Shown here: piece after piece, positions 36,309 through 45,878 of the stretch | Numbering within the stretch: the stretch's first letter is position 1 | How the letters are laid out: each line of letters starts with the position of its first letter | Origin: Melioribacter sp051488685 | GTDB taxonomy: Bacteria; Bacteroidota; Ignavibacteria; Ignavibacteriales; Melioribacteraceae | Direction of reading: 5' to 3' | DNA: 64,000 bases | Assembly: GCF_051488685.1 (NCBI RefSeq) | Contig: NZ_JBPSEH010000005.1 | Location: 219,068-283,067, forward strand | The notes under the pieces: generated by a model | The model's input: only the letters and a program-made list of their open reading frames with translations | What the model was told of the DNA's origin: nothing | Database searches by the model: none | Made by a program: the position numbers and the translations under genes

Positions 36309-37667
36309 ATGAATAACAATATGCACCAACTTACTCCTTCTCAAATTGTAAAAGAACTGGATAAATTTATAATCGGGCAGGACGAGGCTAAGCGCGCAGT
36401 TGCTATAGCTCTGCGTAATAGATGGCGTCGACAGCAGGTCGAAGAAAAGATGCGCGAAGAGATAATGCCAAATAACATTATTTTAATTGGACCTACGGGC
36501 GTAGGCAAAACCGAGATTGCACGTCGACTGGCAAAACTTGCAAATGCTCCTTTCGTTAAAGTGGAGGCTTCAAAATTCACGGAAGTTGGCTATGTAGGCA
36601 GGGACGTCGAATCGATGATACGCGACTTAACCGAAATTGCCGTCAATATGGTCAGAGCCGAGAAAACGGCAGTAGTGAGAGACAAAGCCGAAAAACTTGC
36701 AGAAGAAAGAATTCTCGATCAATTGATCCCGCCTTTGAAACGCTCTTCTAAAACCGACGACGAAAACTCAACCGATGAAATTCAAAACGAAAAAACCCGC
36801 GAATGGATGCGCGAGAAATTGCGTAATGGCGAACTCGACGAAAGGATGATCGAATTCGATATCACGGCTCCCGCTTTCGGTATGCAGGTTCTTGGACCAA
36901 TGGGCATGGACGATATAACTTCAAACCTTCAGGATATGCTCAGCAATATGATTCCAAAAAAGAAAAAGAAAAGAAAAACTACAATTAAAGAGGCAAAGAA
37001 AATTCTCGCTCAAGAAGAAGCAGAAAAGTTAATCGATATGGAAGCAGTACAAAGAGAAGCCACGCAAAGGGTACAGGAATCCGGCATTGTATTCATAGAC
37101 GAAATTGATAAGATAGCAGGAACAAAAAGTCAGCATGGGCCAGACGTATCGCGCGAAGGCGTCCAGAGGGATCTTTTGCCAATTGTAGAAGGTTCTACTG
37201 TAAACACAAAATATGGTCCCATAAAAACCGATCATATTCTCTTTATTGCATCTGGAGCATTTCACGTCTCTAAACCGTCCGACTTAATACCTGAACTTCA
37301 AGGTAGATTCCCAATACGTGTCGAATTGAAAAGTCTTACCGAAGAAGACTTTATTAAAATTCTTACACTGCCTGAAAACGCTCTATTAAAACAATATACA
37401 GCACTTTTACAAACAGAAGGGGTAAGCATTAAATTCAACGACGAAGCAATACGTGAAATTGCCCGAACGGCTGCTTTAGTAAACGAGCAGGTTGAAAATA
37501 TCGGAGCTCGCAGACTTCATACAATCCTTACCACATTGCTGGAGGACATTTTATTCGAGGTTCCCGACAAAATGCCCGAAAGCACAATTGAGATAGACGG
37601 CGAAATGGTAAAGAAAAAATTAGAGAAAATCGTAACTAACAGGGATTTGAGTAAATATATTTTGTAA
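36309..37667 (+). CDS. hslU: HslUV protease ATPase subunit HslU
   Basis: The AAA+ unfoldase that feeds HslV. It has 452 aa with Walker A GPTGVGKTEIARRLAKLA, the pore motif region FTEVGYVGRDVESMI, an intermediate I-domain (about 110-240), Walker B GIVFIDEIDKIA and the C-terminal sensor 2 GARRLHTILTTLLEDILFE. The terminal DLSKYIL tail docks into HslV. It lies 11 bases after hslV. Confidence 0.96.
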   Translation: MNNNMHQLTPSQIVKELDKFIIGQDEAKRAVAIALRNRWRRQQVEEKMREEIMPNNIILIGPTGVGKTEIARRLAKLANAPFVKVEASKFTEVGYVGRDVESMIRDLTEIAVNMVRAEKTAVVRDKAEKLAEERILDQLIPPLKRSSKTDDENSTDEIQNEKTREWMREKLRNGELDERMIEFDITAPAFGMQVLGPMGMDDITSNLQDMLSNMIPKKKKKRKTTIKEAKKILAQEEAEKLIDMEAVQREATQRVQESGIVFIDEIDKIAGTKSQHGPDVSREGVQRDLLPIVEGSTVNTKYGPIKTDHILFIASGAFHVSKPSDLIPELQGRFPIRVELKSLTEEDFIKILTLPENALLKQYTALLQTEGVSIKFNDEAIREIARTAALVNEQVENIGARRLHTILTTLLEDILFEVPDKMPESTIEIDGEMVKKKLEKIVTNRDLSKYIL

Positions 37668-37702
37668 CCAGCCCCGGCTGACAAATCGTCCGGTATCCTT
37701 TT

Positions 37703-38338
37703 ATGAAATATAGAATTCTTCAAATATCGCTCTTAATTTTCTTGGTTGCCTGCCAGCCCGAATTGATTAATCTCGACAAGGCTAAAAAAGCTGTTGCAGA
37801 GTACTATGATTCGGGAAAATATGAAAAAGACTGCAGAAAGCTAATTGACAGGGCTATTGAATTTATTGAATCGGTAGAGCCTTTCGATAGCAATGCAGTA
37901 GTTTTTGATATCGACGAGACTGCCTTCGACAATTACCAGTATATCAAATCGATCGGATTCGGATATATTCTTGAAGAATGGAATAAATGGGTTAACAGCG
38001 CAGAAGCACCTCCGAATAAAGAAGTCAAAAGATTCTACAATTACCTTCGTTCGAAAAATATACGAATTATATTTCTTTCCGGAAGATATGAGGAAACTTA
38101 CAAAGCCACCGTTGATAACTTACATTCAGCCGGTTATACTGAATACGATACTCTTATCATCAGGAAAAACCATCAAATCAACGAACTGGCTTCCAAATTC
38201 AAAAGCCGCGTAAGAAAAGAGCTTTCAGAAAAAGGTTATCGAATTATTGCAAATGTAGGCGACCAGCAAAGCGATTTCGAAGGCGGTTATACGGGTTATG
38301 TAGTCAGGCTTCCTAACTATCTTTATGAAGTGGATTAA
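37703..38338 (+). CDS. HAD-superfamily acid phosphatase lipoprotein
   Basis: A 211 aa exported phosphatase. The signal peptide ends LIFLVAC, a lipobox. HAD motif I is VFDIDETAFDN, with the paired Asp residues of class B/e(P4)-type acid phosphatases; motif II is IIFLSGRYEET and motif IV region VGDQQSDFEGG. It probably removes phosphate from nucleotides or other small esters in the periplasm. It converges with the phosphoesterase gene, leaving only four bases between the two stops. Confidence 0.85.
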   Translation: MKYRILQISLLIFLVACQPELINLDKAKKAVAEYYDSGKYEKDCRKLIDRAIEFIESVEPFDSNAVVFDIDETAFDNYQYIKSIGFGYILEEWNKWVNSAEAPPNKEVKRFYNYLRSKNIRIIFLSGRYEETYKATVDNLHSAGYTEYDTLIIRKNHQINELASKFKSRVRKELSEKGYRIIANVGDQQSDFEGGYTGYVVRLPNYLYEVD

Positions 38339-38342
38339 AAAA

Positions 38343-39500
38343 TCATTTGCCTGTAAAATTCAGTTTGATTTGAATAATTTCTGGAAGACTACCGGTTCTT
38401 ACCGGCGGGCCCCATCCCCCTACTCCGCAAGAAACATAATAGTGTGTACTGCCTTTAGTTTTATAACCCCAGGGCAATTCATAAATTTTTTTCACAATAT
38501 AGTTTAATGGCCAGAGCTGACCGTTGTGCGTATGTCCGGACAACTGTAAATCGACACCGTTATTTTGCGCTTCTTCGAGATTAAACGGTTGATGGTCCAT
38601 CATTATAACAGGCATAGACTTATCAATATCAGCCATAATTTCTTGGAGACTTTTTCTGTTATATTCTGAAAAACGATTGATAGCTCTGTCTTCTCTTCCC
38701 ACTACATAAAAACTATTGTCGATTAAAACATGACCGTCCCTGATGATTTTGATGTTATGATTGTTCAAATAATCGACCGCTTTATTTACTCCACCAATAT
38801 ATTCATGATTTCCAGTAATCCCATATACTCCATATTTTGCTCTAAGTTCAAGAAGTGCATTGCCAACGTTATCTCTTAATACAGGCTCTATGTCTTCATC
38901 AATAATATCACCTGCAAATAAAATTATATCTGGTTTCAACTTATTGATTTTATCGACTATTTTATAAGCAAATTTACTTCCATTGATTGTTCCCAGATGC
39001 AAGTCGGAAACCATTACAATATTAAGCGACTTAAGGTCACCTGCTTTTTTATTGATAATGAGGTTATACTTTCTTATTTGAATCATCCGCGTTGTAATAA
39101 ATCCACCGACAACCATTATAACTACAAAGATGGATACAATCATAGCAACATATTGTTTTGTTTTAATTGGATTTTTTGATAGTACGCCTGGCAAAAATGG
39201 AACTGCCCAATTTATTAATCGAATTAGATCAATTATCAGCAAGGAAAGGAAAGTATAAAACATAATCGCAATCCAGAACGAACCAATCCACACTAAAAAA
39301 TCACTCAGGTAAGATATCCAGTAATTTTCGATCACTCTTCCAATTATATAAGAGAGAACAAAAAACAACGATAGAATCAGAGCAATTCCTTTATACTGCT
39401 CCGGGATTACTGAAAGTAGTCTTTTTACAATATAGTAATTAATTAAGCCGTAAACGGCAAATACAATTCCGAAGAATAAAATCATTTGTGTCAACTTCAT
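38343..39500 (-). CDS. Membrane-anchored metallophosphoesterase
   Basis: A 385 aa protein with four N-terminal membrane helices (residues about 5-150) and a cytoplasm- or periplasm-facing calcineurin-like domain. Metal ligands appear in MVSDLHLG, FAGDIIDE, GNHEYI, MMDHQP and SGHTHNGQLWP, the standard five-motif order. The topology resembles the YkuE/YaeI group, some of which act on lipid phosphates. The substrate is unknown. Confidence 0.88.
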   Translation of the reverse strand: MKLTQMILFFGIVFAVYGLINYYIVKRLLSVIPEQYKGIALILSLFFVLSYIIGRVIENYWISYLSDFLVWIGSFWIAIMFYTFLSLLIIDLIRLINWAVPFLPGVLSKNPIKTKQYVAMIVSIFVVIMVVGGFITTRMIQIRKYNLIINKKAGDLKSLNIVMVSDLHLGTINGSKFAYKIVDKINKLKPDIILFAGDIIDEDIEPVLRDNVGNALLELRAKYGVYGITGNHEYIGGVNKAVDYLNNHNIKIIRDGHVLIDNSFYVVGREDRAINRFSEYNRKSLQEIMADIDKSMPVIMMDHQPFNLEEAQNNGVDLQLSGHTHNGQLWPLNYIVKKIYELPWGYKTKGSTHYYVSCGVGGWGPPVRTGSLPEIIQIKLNFTGK

Positions 39501-39532
39501 GACGTTATAAACCCGCTTGACAATAGATTAGT

Positions 39533-41038
39533 TCAAACATGTAAATTGTTAACAAGAGCTTTTTTATAAAGATCAATATATTTTTCGGCAGAACGACGCC
39601 AGGAATAATCCTGCATCATTCCGTTGGTTTGAATTTTATGCCAGACGTCCTTCAAATAATAATCGTGGATAGCACGTTGAACAGACTGCAGCATTGCATG
39701 GCCACTATAATCCCAGAAAGAATAACCGGTACCGATTTCTTTTCCCTGTGCGAGATACTCGTTCCAGTCAAGGACGGTATCTGCCAGTCCGCCAGTTTTT
39801 CTTACCACCGGCACAGTTCCATATTTCATCGAATAGATTTGATTTAGGCCGCACGGTTCGAATTTCGAAGGCATTAGAAATATATCCGCACCAGCTTCAA
39901 TTAAATGAGCCAATTCGTTATTGTAACCGATGTAGACAGCCATTTTTTCTCGATATTTTCCTGCCAGATAATAAAACATGTCTTCGTATTTTTTTTCACC
40001 GCTACCGAGTACTATCCACCTGACATCCAAACTCATCAGGTCATTGATAACGTATGCCATGATATCGAATCCCTTCTGGTCTACCATACGGGAAATCATT
40101 CCAATCAAAGGTCTGTCATCCACGGGTAACATAAAATGCTCAAGCAAATATGCTTTGTTCTTCTTTTTGTCATCCAGATTTTCAATTGAATAATTGTACG
40201 GTATATATTTATCGGTTTGAGGATTCCAGATGCTATAATCAACCCCGTTTAATATACCATAAAAGTCATTTATTCTATGCTTAAGATATTCATGCATTCC
40301 TTCCCCGTATTCTGGAGTAAGGAGTTCGCGGGCATAATTTTCGCTTACGGTATTAATTACATTGGCAGTATAAATTGCAGTCTTCAGGAAATTAACTCCC
40401 CCCTGGTATTCGCCAATTCCTCCGTGAAGATAATATTGATCTTTTATTTCGGCTTTTGCAAAAGATGATTTAGAAAAGCGTCCCTGATATGCTACATTAT
40501 GAATTGTAAAAACTGTAGCTGTATTATGAAATAATCTGTCCCATCCATAATTATCTTTTAAGAGCAACGGTATAAGAGCTGTTTGCCAGTCGTTGCAATG
40601 AATAATATCTGGAGCCCATTGAAGTCTCTGCAAAATTTCGATAACGCCTTTCATAAAAAGAATAAAGCGCTCGTCTTCGTCGGGGTCATTTGTATAAAGT
40701 CGGAACCTGTGAAAGTAATGAGGGCAGTCGACAAAGTAGACTTCCACATTCGAATATTTATCTGGTTTATTATTCGGCAGAATGGCGGTATGAACGTGAA
40801 CTGGAACAACTCTACCTGCAACTCGCACGGGTATTTCACCTATATCCCACCTGTATTTCAAACCATGTTCGAGCTCGCCGAAAGTATTATATTTGGGCAT
40901 GAACACTTTAACTTCATTTCCAAGAGAAGAAAGCTCCAGCGGGAGTGAACCCGAAACATCTGCCAAACCGCCTGTCTTTGCGTACGGGTAAACCTCGCTC
41001 GATACGAAAGCAATTTTTAAAGGTCTGGATGTCTGCAT
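39533..41038 (-). CDS. glgA: Glycogen synthase (ADP-glucose)
   Basis: A GT5 enzyme that extends alpha-1,4-glucan from ADP-glucose. The N-terminal donor loop YPYAKTGGLADVSGSLPLEL contains the conserved KTGGL. The C-terminal domain has FEPCGLNQIYSMKYGTVPVV, with the catalytic Glu, and KTGGLADTV. The length of 501 aa is normal. No other glycogen gene is adjacent. A long hairpin between this gene and the upstream octahaem cytochrome separates the transcripts. Confidence 0.93.
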   Translation of the reverse strand: MQTSRPLKIAFVSSEVYPYAKTGGLADVSGSLPLELSSLGNEVKVFMPKYNTFGELEHGLKYRWDIGEIPVRVAGRVVPVHVHTAILPNNKPDKYSNVEVYFVDCPHYFHRFRLYTNDPDEDERFILFMKGVIEILQRLQWAPDIIHCNDWQTALIPLLLKDNYGWDRLFHNTATVFTIHNVAYQGRFSKSSFAKAEIKDQYYLHGGIGEYQGGVNFLKTAIYTANVINTVSENYARELLTPEYGEGMHEYLKHRINDFYGILNGVDYSIWNPQTDKYIPYNYSIENLDDKKKNKAYLLEHFMLPVDDRPLIGMISRMVDQKGFDIMAYVINDLMSLDVRWIVLGSGEKKYEDMFYYLAGKYREKMAVYIGYNNELAHLIEAGADIFLMPSKFEPCGLNQIYSMKYGTVPVVRKTGGLADTVLDWNEYLAQGKEIGTGYSFWDYSGHAMLQSVQRAIHDYYLKDVWHKIQTNGMMQDYSWRRSAEKYIDLYKKALVNNLHV

Positions 41039-41126
41039 TAATATCCTGAAACGAAAAAATATAATTACAAAAATAAAGATTTATTATATCATTTCTGCGA
41101 AATTAATTAGAAAAGGGAGAGTGACA

Positions 41127-41164
41127 GGAGCGCAGGTAAAACTTGCAATCATAATCTGCGCTCC
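41127..41164 (-). terminator. Stem-loop after the octahaem cytochrome gene
   Basis: GGAGCGCAG at 41127-41135 is perfectly complementary to CTGCGCTCC at 41156-41164, with a 20-base loop. It begins 18 bases after the stop codon of the cytochrome gene in the direction of transcription. The U-tract that follows is weak (CCCUUUUC some bases later), so it may act as a factor-assisted terminator or a 3' stabiliser. Confidence 0.55.
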
Positions 41165-41181
41165 ATAGAAACTTGTAGTTA

Positions 41182-42432
41182 TTAATGACTTGCTTTTTGA
41201 TTCAATCTCATCTGATGAGCCAGTTCTTTAATTTCCGAGAGGTCGCGCTGCATTTCGCTCCAGCCATACCAGAGCGCATAATCTGGATTATTATGGAATG
41301 TTCCCTGGAAAGTTCTCATTCTGTGTTCGAGGAACATAACGAATAACTTTTGTTCAATGACCGTCGGGGCATCGTGGAATGTTAATAACATCGGATAAGC
41401 GGCAGGGTAATTATCATTTTTTTTGATAATGCCTTCTTTATAGAGATCGGCTACAATTTTAATTGCTTCTGCCATTAATCTATCGGCATTTTTAATCATC
41501 TCGTCGCCTTTTTTGAGTTCTGTTCTAACATAATTTTCCGAATGGCATTTCGAGCAAATATTGATCATTTTATCCCGTTCTTTCTGCCAGTCTTCTTGAG
41601 TCAATCTTGCCACATCGGCAGCTTTAACCACGTCGAGCAGTTGAGTCGGCTTCCCGTCTGGGTCGAGAACTCCGAGCGCTTTTAGAATTGTCGTACGATC
41701 TTCAGCCCATTGTTTGTCTTCAGGCATCGGAAGACGTACAGCAAGAAATCCCCATGCAGTTCTCACTTCATGATTTCCATCTGGCATATGACACGTCTGG
41801 CATGTTGGAGCGGCACTGTTTTCGGCCAGTACATTGTTTTGCTTCAGGAGATAACGAACTCCATGTTTCGAACCAGAATACATTTCCCACTGAGGATGGT
41901 CGAATCCTTGATGACAGGTTTGACAGGCCTGCGGCTGCAGAGCTTCCTTTTTGCTGAATGTGTGGCGTGTATGGCAAACGTCACACGACGCGTGTCCAAA
42001 TACCGAACCATCAGCTTTTAATTTTTTCATTTCCTCTTCGGACTTTATACCAACTTTATGACAACCTCCGCAACCTTTGAGACCTTCCATCAGGGACATC
42101 GGTTGCATATGTGCTGTGGGCATAGCTTTCATTGCAGCCCACGCTACTGAGTGTTTCCCTTTTTTAAATTGGCTTACCTGAGTATCGTGACACATTGCAC
42201 AGGTTTCTGGTGTGGGTAGTTTTACTTTTGCAATATCTCCGGCCGACATATGTTCGTCGCCGTGGCAGACCGAACAATCGATATCATTTTCTGCATGCTT
42301 ACTGAGTTGCCAATCGGAAACTATATTTGGAGTTTCCTTATAATGGCACTCGATACATTTGCTTTGTTGACTGTAAATATTGATTGCACCAAAGAGAAGC
42401 AACCCTGAAATTAGTAAAATGTTTTTTTTCAT
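41182..42432 (-). CDS. Octahaem c-type cytochrome (hydroxylamine oxidoreductase-like family)
   Basis: A secreted electron-transfer or catalytic cytochrome of 416 aa. A signal peptide (1-21) is followed by eight CxxCH sites with first cysteines at about 26, 53, 78, 121, 150, 170, 211 and 293. The spacing and the C-terminal helical region (LWYGWSEMQRDL) resemble the HAO/octahaem family, whose reductive members handle nitrite, NO or hydroxylamine. It is shorter than the ammonia-oxidiser HAO, and I cannot confirm the crosslinking tyrosine of a P460 haem. It lies at the distal end of the nos-side gene series, supporting a nitrogen-oxide role. Confidence 0.75.
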   Translation of the reverse strand: MKKNILLISGLLLFGAINIYSQQSKCIECHYKETPNIVSDWQLSKHAENDIDCSVCHGDEHMSAGDIAKVKLPTPETCAMCHDTQVSQFKKGKHSVAWAAMKAMPTAHMQPMSLMEGLKGCGGCHKVGIKSEEEMKKLKADGSVFGHASCDVCHTRHTFSKKEALQPQACQTCHQGFDHPQWEMYSGSKHGVRYLLKQNNVLAENSAAPTCQTCHMPDGNHEVRTAWGFLAVRLPMPEDKQWAEDRTTILKALGVLDPDGKPTQLLDVVKAADVARLTQEDWQKERDKMINICSKCHSENYVRTELKKGDEMIKNADRLMAEAIKIVADLYKEGIIKKNDNYPAAYPMLLTFHDAPTVIEQKLFVMFLEHRMRTFQGTFHNNPDYALWYGWSEMQRDLSEIKELAHQMRLNQKASH

Positions 42433-42481
42433 TAACGAATCTCCTGGCTGTGATTAATTTATTATTTATATGTGACTGGAT

Positions 42482-43003
42482 TTATTTTTTACCAATAAAT
42501 GTATACCAAGTAGTTTCGTTCTTTTTTTCGCTGTAAGTTTTATAGCCTTTTTCTTCTACAATTTTTATTAAAGGTGCGGGTAAAAACGGAGTAATCAACA
42601 AATAGATTTCTCCATCTTTCAGGCTCATAATTTCTTTTGTGACTTTTGCAGCGGGGTGCAATCCATTTTCAATGTCGAGCGAAGCATCGTATTCGATTAC
42701 AATTTTGCCGCTATCTACCCAATCGGGTTTTACTGCTTTCTCTGTAGAATCCTGTTCAACTTGAATCTGCTCCATATTAACAGCTTCTCTCAATTTATTG
42801 ATTAAAATCGAGACGGGCACTCCTGCAATTTGTGCCGCTTGTTTTAAAGTGGCTACTTTCGCCACAGTTTTTCTGAGAACGGGATTTTTCAGTTTATTGA
42901 ATACCGGCGCAATTTCTATCAATTTATCTTCAATTTCAGGATAGTCCCGGAGCAGGTCGCCTACAATCGTATTCGGTGTTATGTCGCATTTTTCAGTTGT
43001 CAT
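42482..43003 (-). CDS. DUF1858 domain protein
   Basis: A soluble 173 aa protein. The N-terminal DUF1858 module reads DITPNTIVGDLLRDYPEIED, then VFNKLKNPVLRKTVAKVAT and VPVSILINKLREAV. A C-terminal DUF2249/TusA-like region (GEIYLLITPFLPAPLIKIVE) follows. These modules often occur with hemerythrin proteins in anaerobes and denitrifiers, but no activity is known. I chose ATG 43003, which has AAAGGAG upstream and overlaps the preceding gene by 11 bases; an upstream TTG would add nine residues. Confidence 0.75.
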   Translation of the reverse strand: MTTEKCDITPNTIVGDLLRDYPEIEDKLIEIAPVFNKLKNPVLRKTVAKVATLKQAAQIAGVPVSILINKLREAVNMEQIQVEQDSTEKAVKPDWVDSGKIVIEYDASLDIENGLHPAAKVTKEIMSLKDGEIYLLITPFLPAPLIKIVEEKGYKTYSEKKNETTWYTFIGKK

Positions 43004-44222
43004 ATTGCAAAATTCTCCTTTCACCTTCAAGTTTTTTGTATTCGTTAATATCCTGAGTTACTTCGAGAGTACCGAGATATTCACCTTTTGAATTTCTTAC
43101 GGCATAATAAGCAATATGCACATATTGTCCATGAAAATTAATCCAGAATTTAGCTGAATTTTGTTTGCCTGATTTAAAATCATCCAGTATTTTATTGACG
43201 ATATGAACGCTCGACGGTGGATGACAGTATTGAACCTGCCTACCCAAGACAGCTTTGGGTCTTTGAAAAATGCGATTACCACCGTGCGAAAAGAATTTAA
43301 CTTTATCATCTTTATCCACAAAAGTAAGATCGAGCGGAATTGTATTCAGAATTCCTTCGAGTTCTTCCTGACTGAGTGAACCGTTTTCGAATTTAACTTT
43401 GTCATTTTTTATTTCTTCTATATTATCAATTTCAAATTCGGGCTTCCAGACACCTTCCGGAGAATAGAGGCAATAGCCTATCTCATCGAGCTGCGAAGCA
43501 ATTTCGTACCACTCAATGTCATTCAAAGAATCAACACACATCGGGAAAAGAATATTCTCTTCTTTATAAATCATTTCTTCGATAGCTTTAACGGTCGGTT
43601 CCAGCATTAAATCGATAAAGCCGGACACTACTTCAGCCGTAGCTTCATGTTCATTTTCAAAGAGGGGAAAACAGGATTTCAGGAAAGTTCTTACTTCGTC
43701 GTGTTTTCCCCACATAACCATCGGAGGTCCAGTTATTTCGTGCTTTTCCAAAAAGGGGAAAAGAAGATTTTCTTTTTTGAGATAATGTTTTTCGATATCC
43801 ATCAATAAATTGAATTCCTCGTGTAATGCTTTCAATAGGTCACTGGCGTTTTCATTCTTATCTCGTTGTCGCGTTTCGTAAAACAGGTGCCTTATCCTGT
43901 CGATTACCTTTTCCACCTCTCTGTTTTCTTTCATGAAAATGTCAATTGGGTGATACTGCGGAATTGGTTTGGAAAACCGTGCCTGAAGATTCCCTTTAAG
44001 AGCTTCGGTGTGCAGATCGCAAAATTTCAATATTTCCTCGCGCTCCATTCCTTCTTTAATAAGCTCTTCTTCGGCCTGGACAACTTCTCCGTAAGGAACC
44101 GAACCAAGTTTTTCGACCAATTTACTTTTTGTTTCCTCTACCGAATTCCCTTGATGTATTTCTCTTATAAGATGTTTCAGTTCTTCAACTCTGTTTTTGC
44201 TGTTATTTATTAATTCGCTCAT
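42993..44222 (-). CDS. DUF438-hemerythrin-PAS protein
   Basis: A cytoplasmic, three-domain sensor-like protein of 409 aa. The N-terminal DUF438 (about 10-90) is followed by a hemerythrin-like bundle (about 90-245) with potential di-iron ligands in HEEFNLLMDIEKHYLKKEN, WGKHDEVRTF and MIYKEENILFPM. A C-terminal PAS domain (about 290-400) has FVDKDDKVKFFSHGG and GTLEVTQDINEYKKLEG. Hemerythrin domains bind O2 or NO, so a role in sensing or detoxifying NO is plausible but inferred. It overlaps both neighbours. Confidence 0.8.
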   Translation of the reverse strand: MSELINNSKNRVEELKHLIREIHQGNSVEETKSKLVEKLGSVPYGEVVQAEEELIKEGMEREEILKFCDLHTEALKGNLQARFSKPIPQYHPIDIFMKENREVEKVIDRIRHLFYETRQRDKNENASDLLKALHEEFNLLMDIEKHYLKKENLLFPFLEKHEITGPPMVMWGKHDEVRTFLKSCFPLFENEHEATAEVVSGFIDLMLEPTVKAIEEMIYKEENILFPMCVDSLNDIEWYEIASQLDEIGYCLYSPEGVWKPEFEIDNIEEIKNDKVKFENGSLSQEELEGILNTIPLDLTFVDKDDKVKFFSHGGNRIFQRPKAVLGRQVQYCHPPSSVHIVNKILDDFKSGKQNSAKFWINFHGQYVHIAYYAVRNSKGEYLGTLEVTQDINEYKKLEGERRILQYDN

Positions 44223-45013
44223 ATAGTTTCCCTTTCATTTACATTAACTTTTTTTAATACTTCTCCTTTCGTACTGACAATTACAATACTAACCGGGATT
44301 CGTCTGCTTGAAAATTCGACCGCCTGCTTAGCGATTTTCACCAATCCGCTGCAGCAAGGCACTTCCATAATCAAGACGGTTATTGATTTTATATTGGCTT
44401 TTTCAATCATTGTAATCAGCTTATCGAGATAGACCTGTTTATTCGAATCAAGCTTGGGACAAGCTATTGCAAGGCTCCTGTTTTTCAAAAAACTGTTGTG
44501 AAAATCGCCAAGAGCATACCCGCAGCAATCGGCCGAAAGGAGTAAATCCGTATTAACGAAACAGGGCGCCAGAGGCGATACAAGATGCATCTGAATAGGC
44601 CATTGATTCAACACCTGGTCGTCCGGTTTTTCTTTCGGCATATCTTCGGAATGTTTGCTGATATTCGGAATTTCTATTCCCATTTCGTTAAGATATTGGA
44701 CGGCTTCACTAATATAGTCATATTGACCGTGTTCTTTGAGATGAATAAGATGTGCCTTGATCACATCTGAGCCGCCACGTATAATGTAATCCATCACCTT
44801 TCTCTCGTCGTAAGGTTCGGCTTCTCTTTTTTCAATAGTGAGAGCGCCGGTGGGGCAGCGTCCGATACACGCGCCTAGACCGTCGCAAAACAAGTCGCTT
44901 ATCAACCGCGCCTTGCCGTTAATTATCTGCAATGCTCCTTCGCGACACTCAGGCACACACTTCCCACATCCATCACAAAGTTCTTCGTTGATTGTTATAA
45001 TGTCCCGCATCAT
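44219..45013 (-). CDS. Two-[4Fe-4S] ferredoxin-domain protein
   Basis: A 264 aa cytoplasmic protein. The N-terminus carries two cluster motifs, CDGCGKCVPEC and CDGLGACIGRCP, followed by a domain with conserved cysteines (PLAPCF, SADCCGYALG, VPCCSGLVKIA). The same arrangement is found in ferredoxin-like proteins associated with hydroxylamine reductase (Hcp) and hemerythrin genes in anaerobes. It probably passes electrons to a partner enzyme that is not identifiable here. It overlaps the DUF438 gene by four bases and is 76 bp downstream of nosY. Confidence 0.8.
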   Translation of the reverse strand: MMRDIITINEELCDGCGKCVPECREGALQIINGKARLISDLFCDGLGACIGRCPTGALTIEKREAEPYDERKVMDYIIRGGSDVIKAHLIHLKEHGQYDYISEAVQYLNEMGIEIPNISKHSEDMPKEKPDDQVLNQWPIQMHLVSPLAPCFVNTDLLLSADCCGYALGDFHNSFLKNRSLAIACPKLDSNKQVYLDKLITMIEKANIKSITVLIMEVPCCSGLVKIAKQAVEFSSRRIPVSIVIVSTKGEVLKKVNVNERETI

Positions 45014-45089
45014 ATTAAAACAGATTATTTATTCCGATTATAAATTAACAAAATTTATTTTTTCTCTGCAAATGAAAAATTGAATTTGT

Positions 45090-45878
45090 CTAAAAATCTT
45101 TTTTTATGAATCTTTTCAATCCGAGCAGCAGGGGAAAAATCGACCAGACGATCATATCGGTAAGTGCAACCATCAATCCTAAACCCGAGCCGAAAAACTT
45201 ATTAAAAATCGCTCCGGTATAGCCCATTAAAGCCGAGACATCCAGTTGCAACATAAGCATCAACCTACCTATATCAATCGGATTTAAGAGCGATATGATC
45301 GCTGATGGCTTTTCTACTGGATAATTTCTAAACATAAACAATAGTATCATGAGAACGCCGTCGAATAATATTGCAAATGCTAACCATAAGAAGATAGAGA
45401 CACCCAATCCCAGAAGCCGATTTTCAATAAAAGTAGATATAAAAAAGGCTAAGGATGTAAAAATTAGTATATTGAAAATACCAAGCGCAATAATTGCAAA
45501 TAAATAATCCATCGTCTCTTTGTGAAATGGACAATAAAAAACAAGAGGCAAAGCAACGCCAACCGTCAAGCTGATGATCTGAGCGAAAGTAACTCCAAAA
45601 TACAATCCTAAAAACAGAGTTTGCCTTTTGATAGGCTGAGAGAGCATAAAAATAATATACTCCCGATTATTGTACATATAAATAGTACCGTATACAATCG
45701 ATATGAAAGGCACTATAAACAGAAATATATTTCCGACGCTCAGAATAAATTTATGTCCGGTTCCGCTAAAATAAACCAATCCGTATGTGGAGGACATAAA
45801 GAACAGTGTATAAATTATCAGCCACTTGCTTCTGAGTATGTCGTTAAACTGATATTTGACCACTTTGATTGTCAGCAT
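45090..45878 (-). CDS. nosY: ABC transporter permease NosY
   Basis: The membrane subunit of the NosDFY maturation transporter needed for the CuZ site of N2O reductase. The 262 aa protein has about six hydrophobic helices and the ABC-2 style loop MLSQPIKRQTLFLGLYFG. It overlaps nosF by 35 bases in a different frame. The last codon is TAG. Recent structural work describes NosDFY as a sulfur- and copper-handling complex; here assignment rests on topology and position. Confidence 0.88.
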   Translation of the reverse strand: MLTIKVVKYQFNDILRSKWLIIYTLFFMSSTYGLVYFSGTGHKFILSVGNIFLFIVPFISIVYGTIYMYNNREYIIFMLSQPIKRQTLFLGLYFGVTFAQIISLTVGVALPLVFYCPFHKETMDYLFAIIALGIFNILIFTSLAFFISTFIENRLLGLGVSIFLWLAFAILFDGVLMILLFMFRNYPVEKPSAIISLLNPIDIGRLMLMLQLDVSALMGYTGAIFNKFFGSGLGLMVALTDMIVWSIFPLLLGLKRFIKKDF

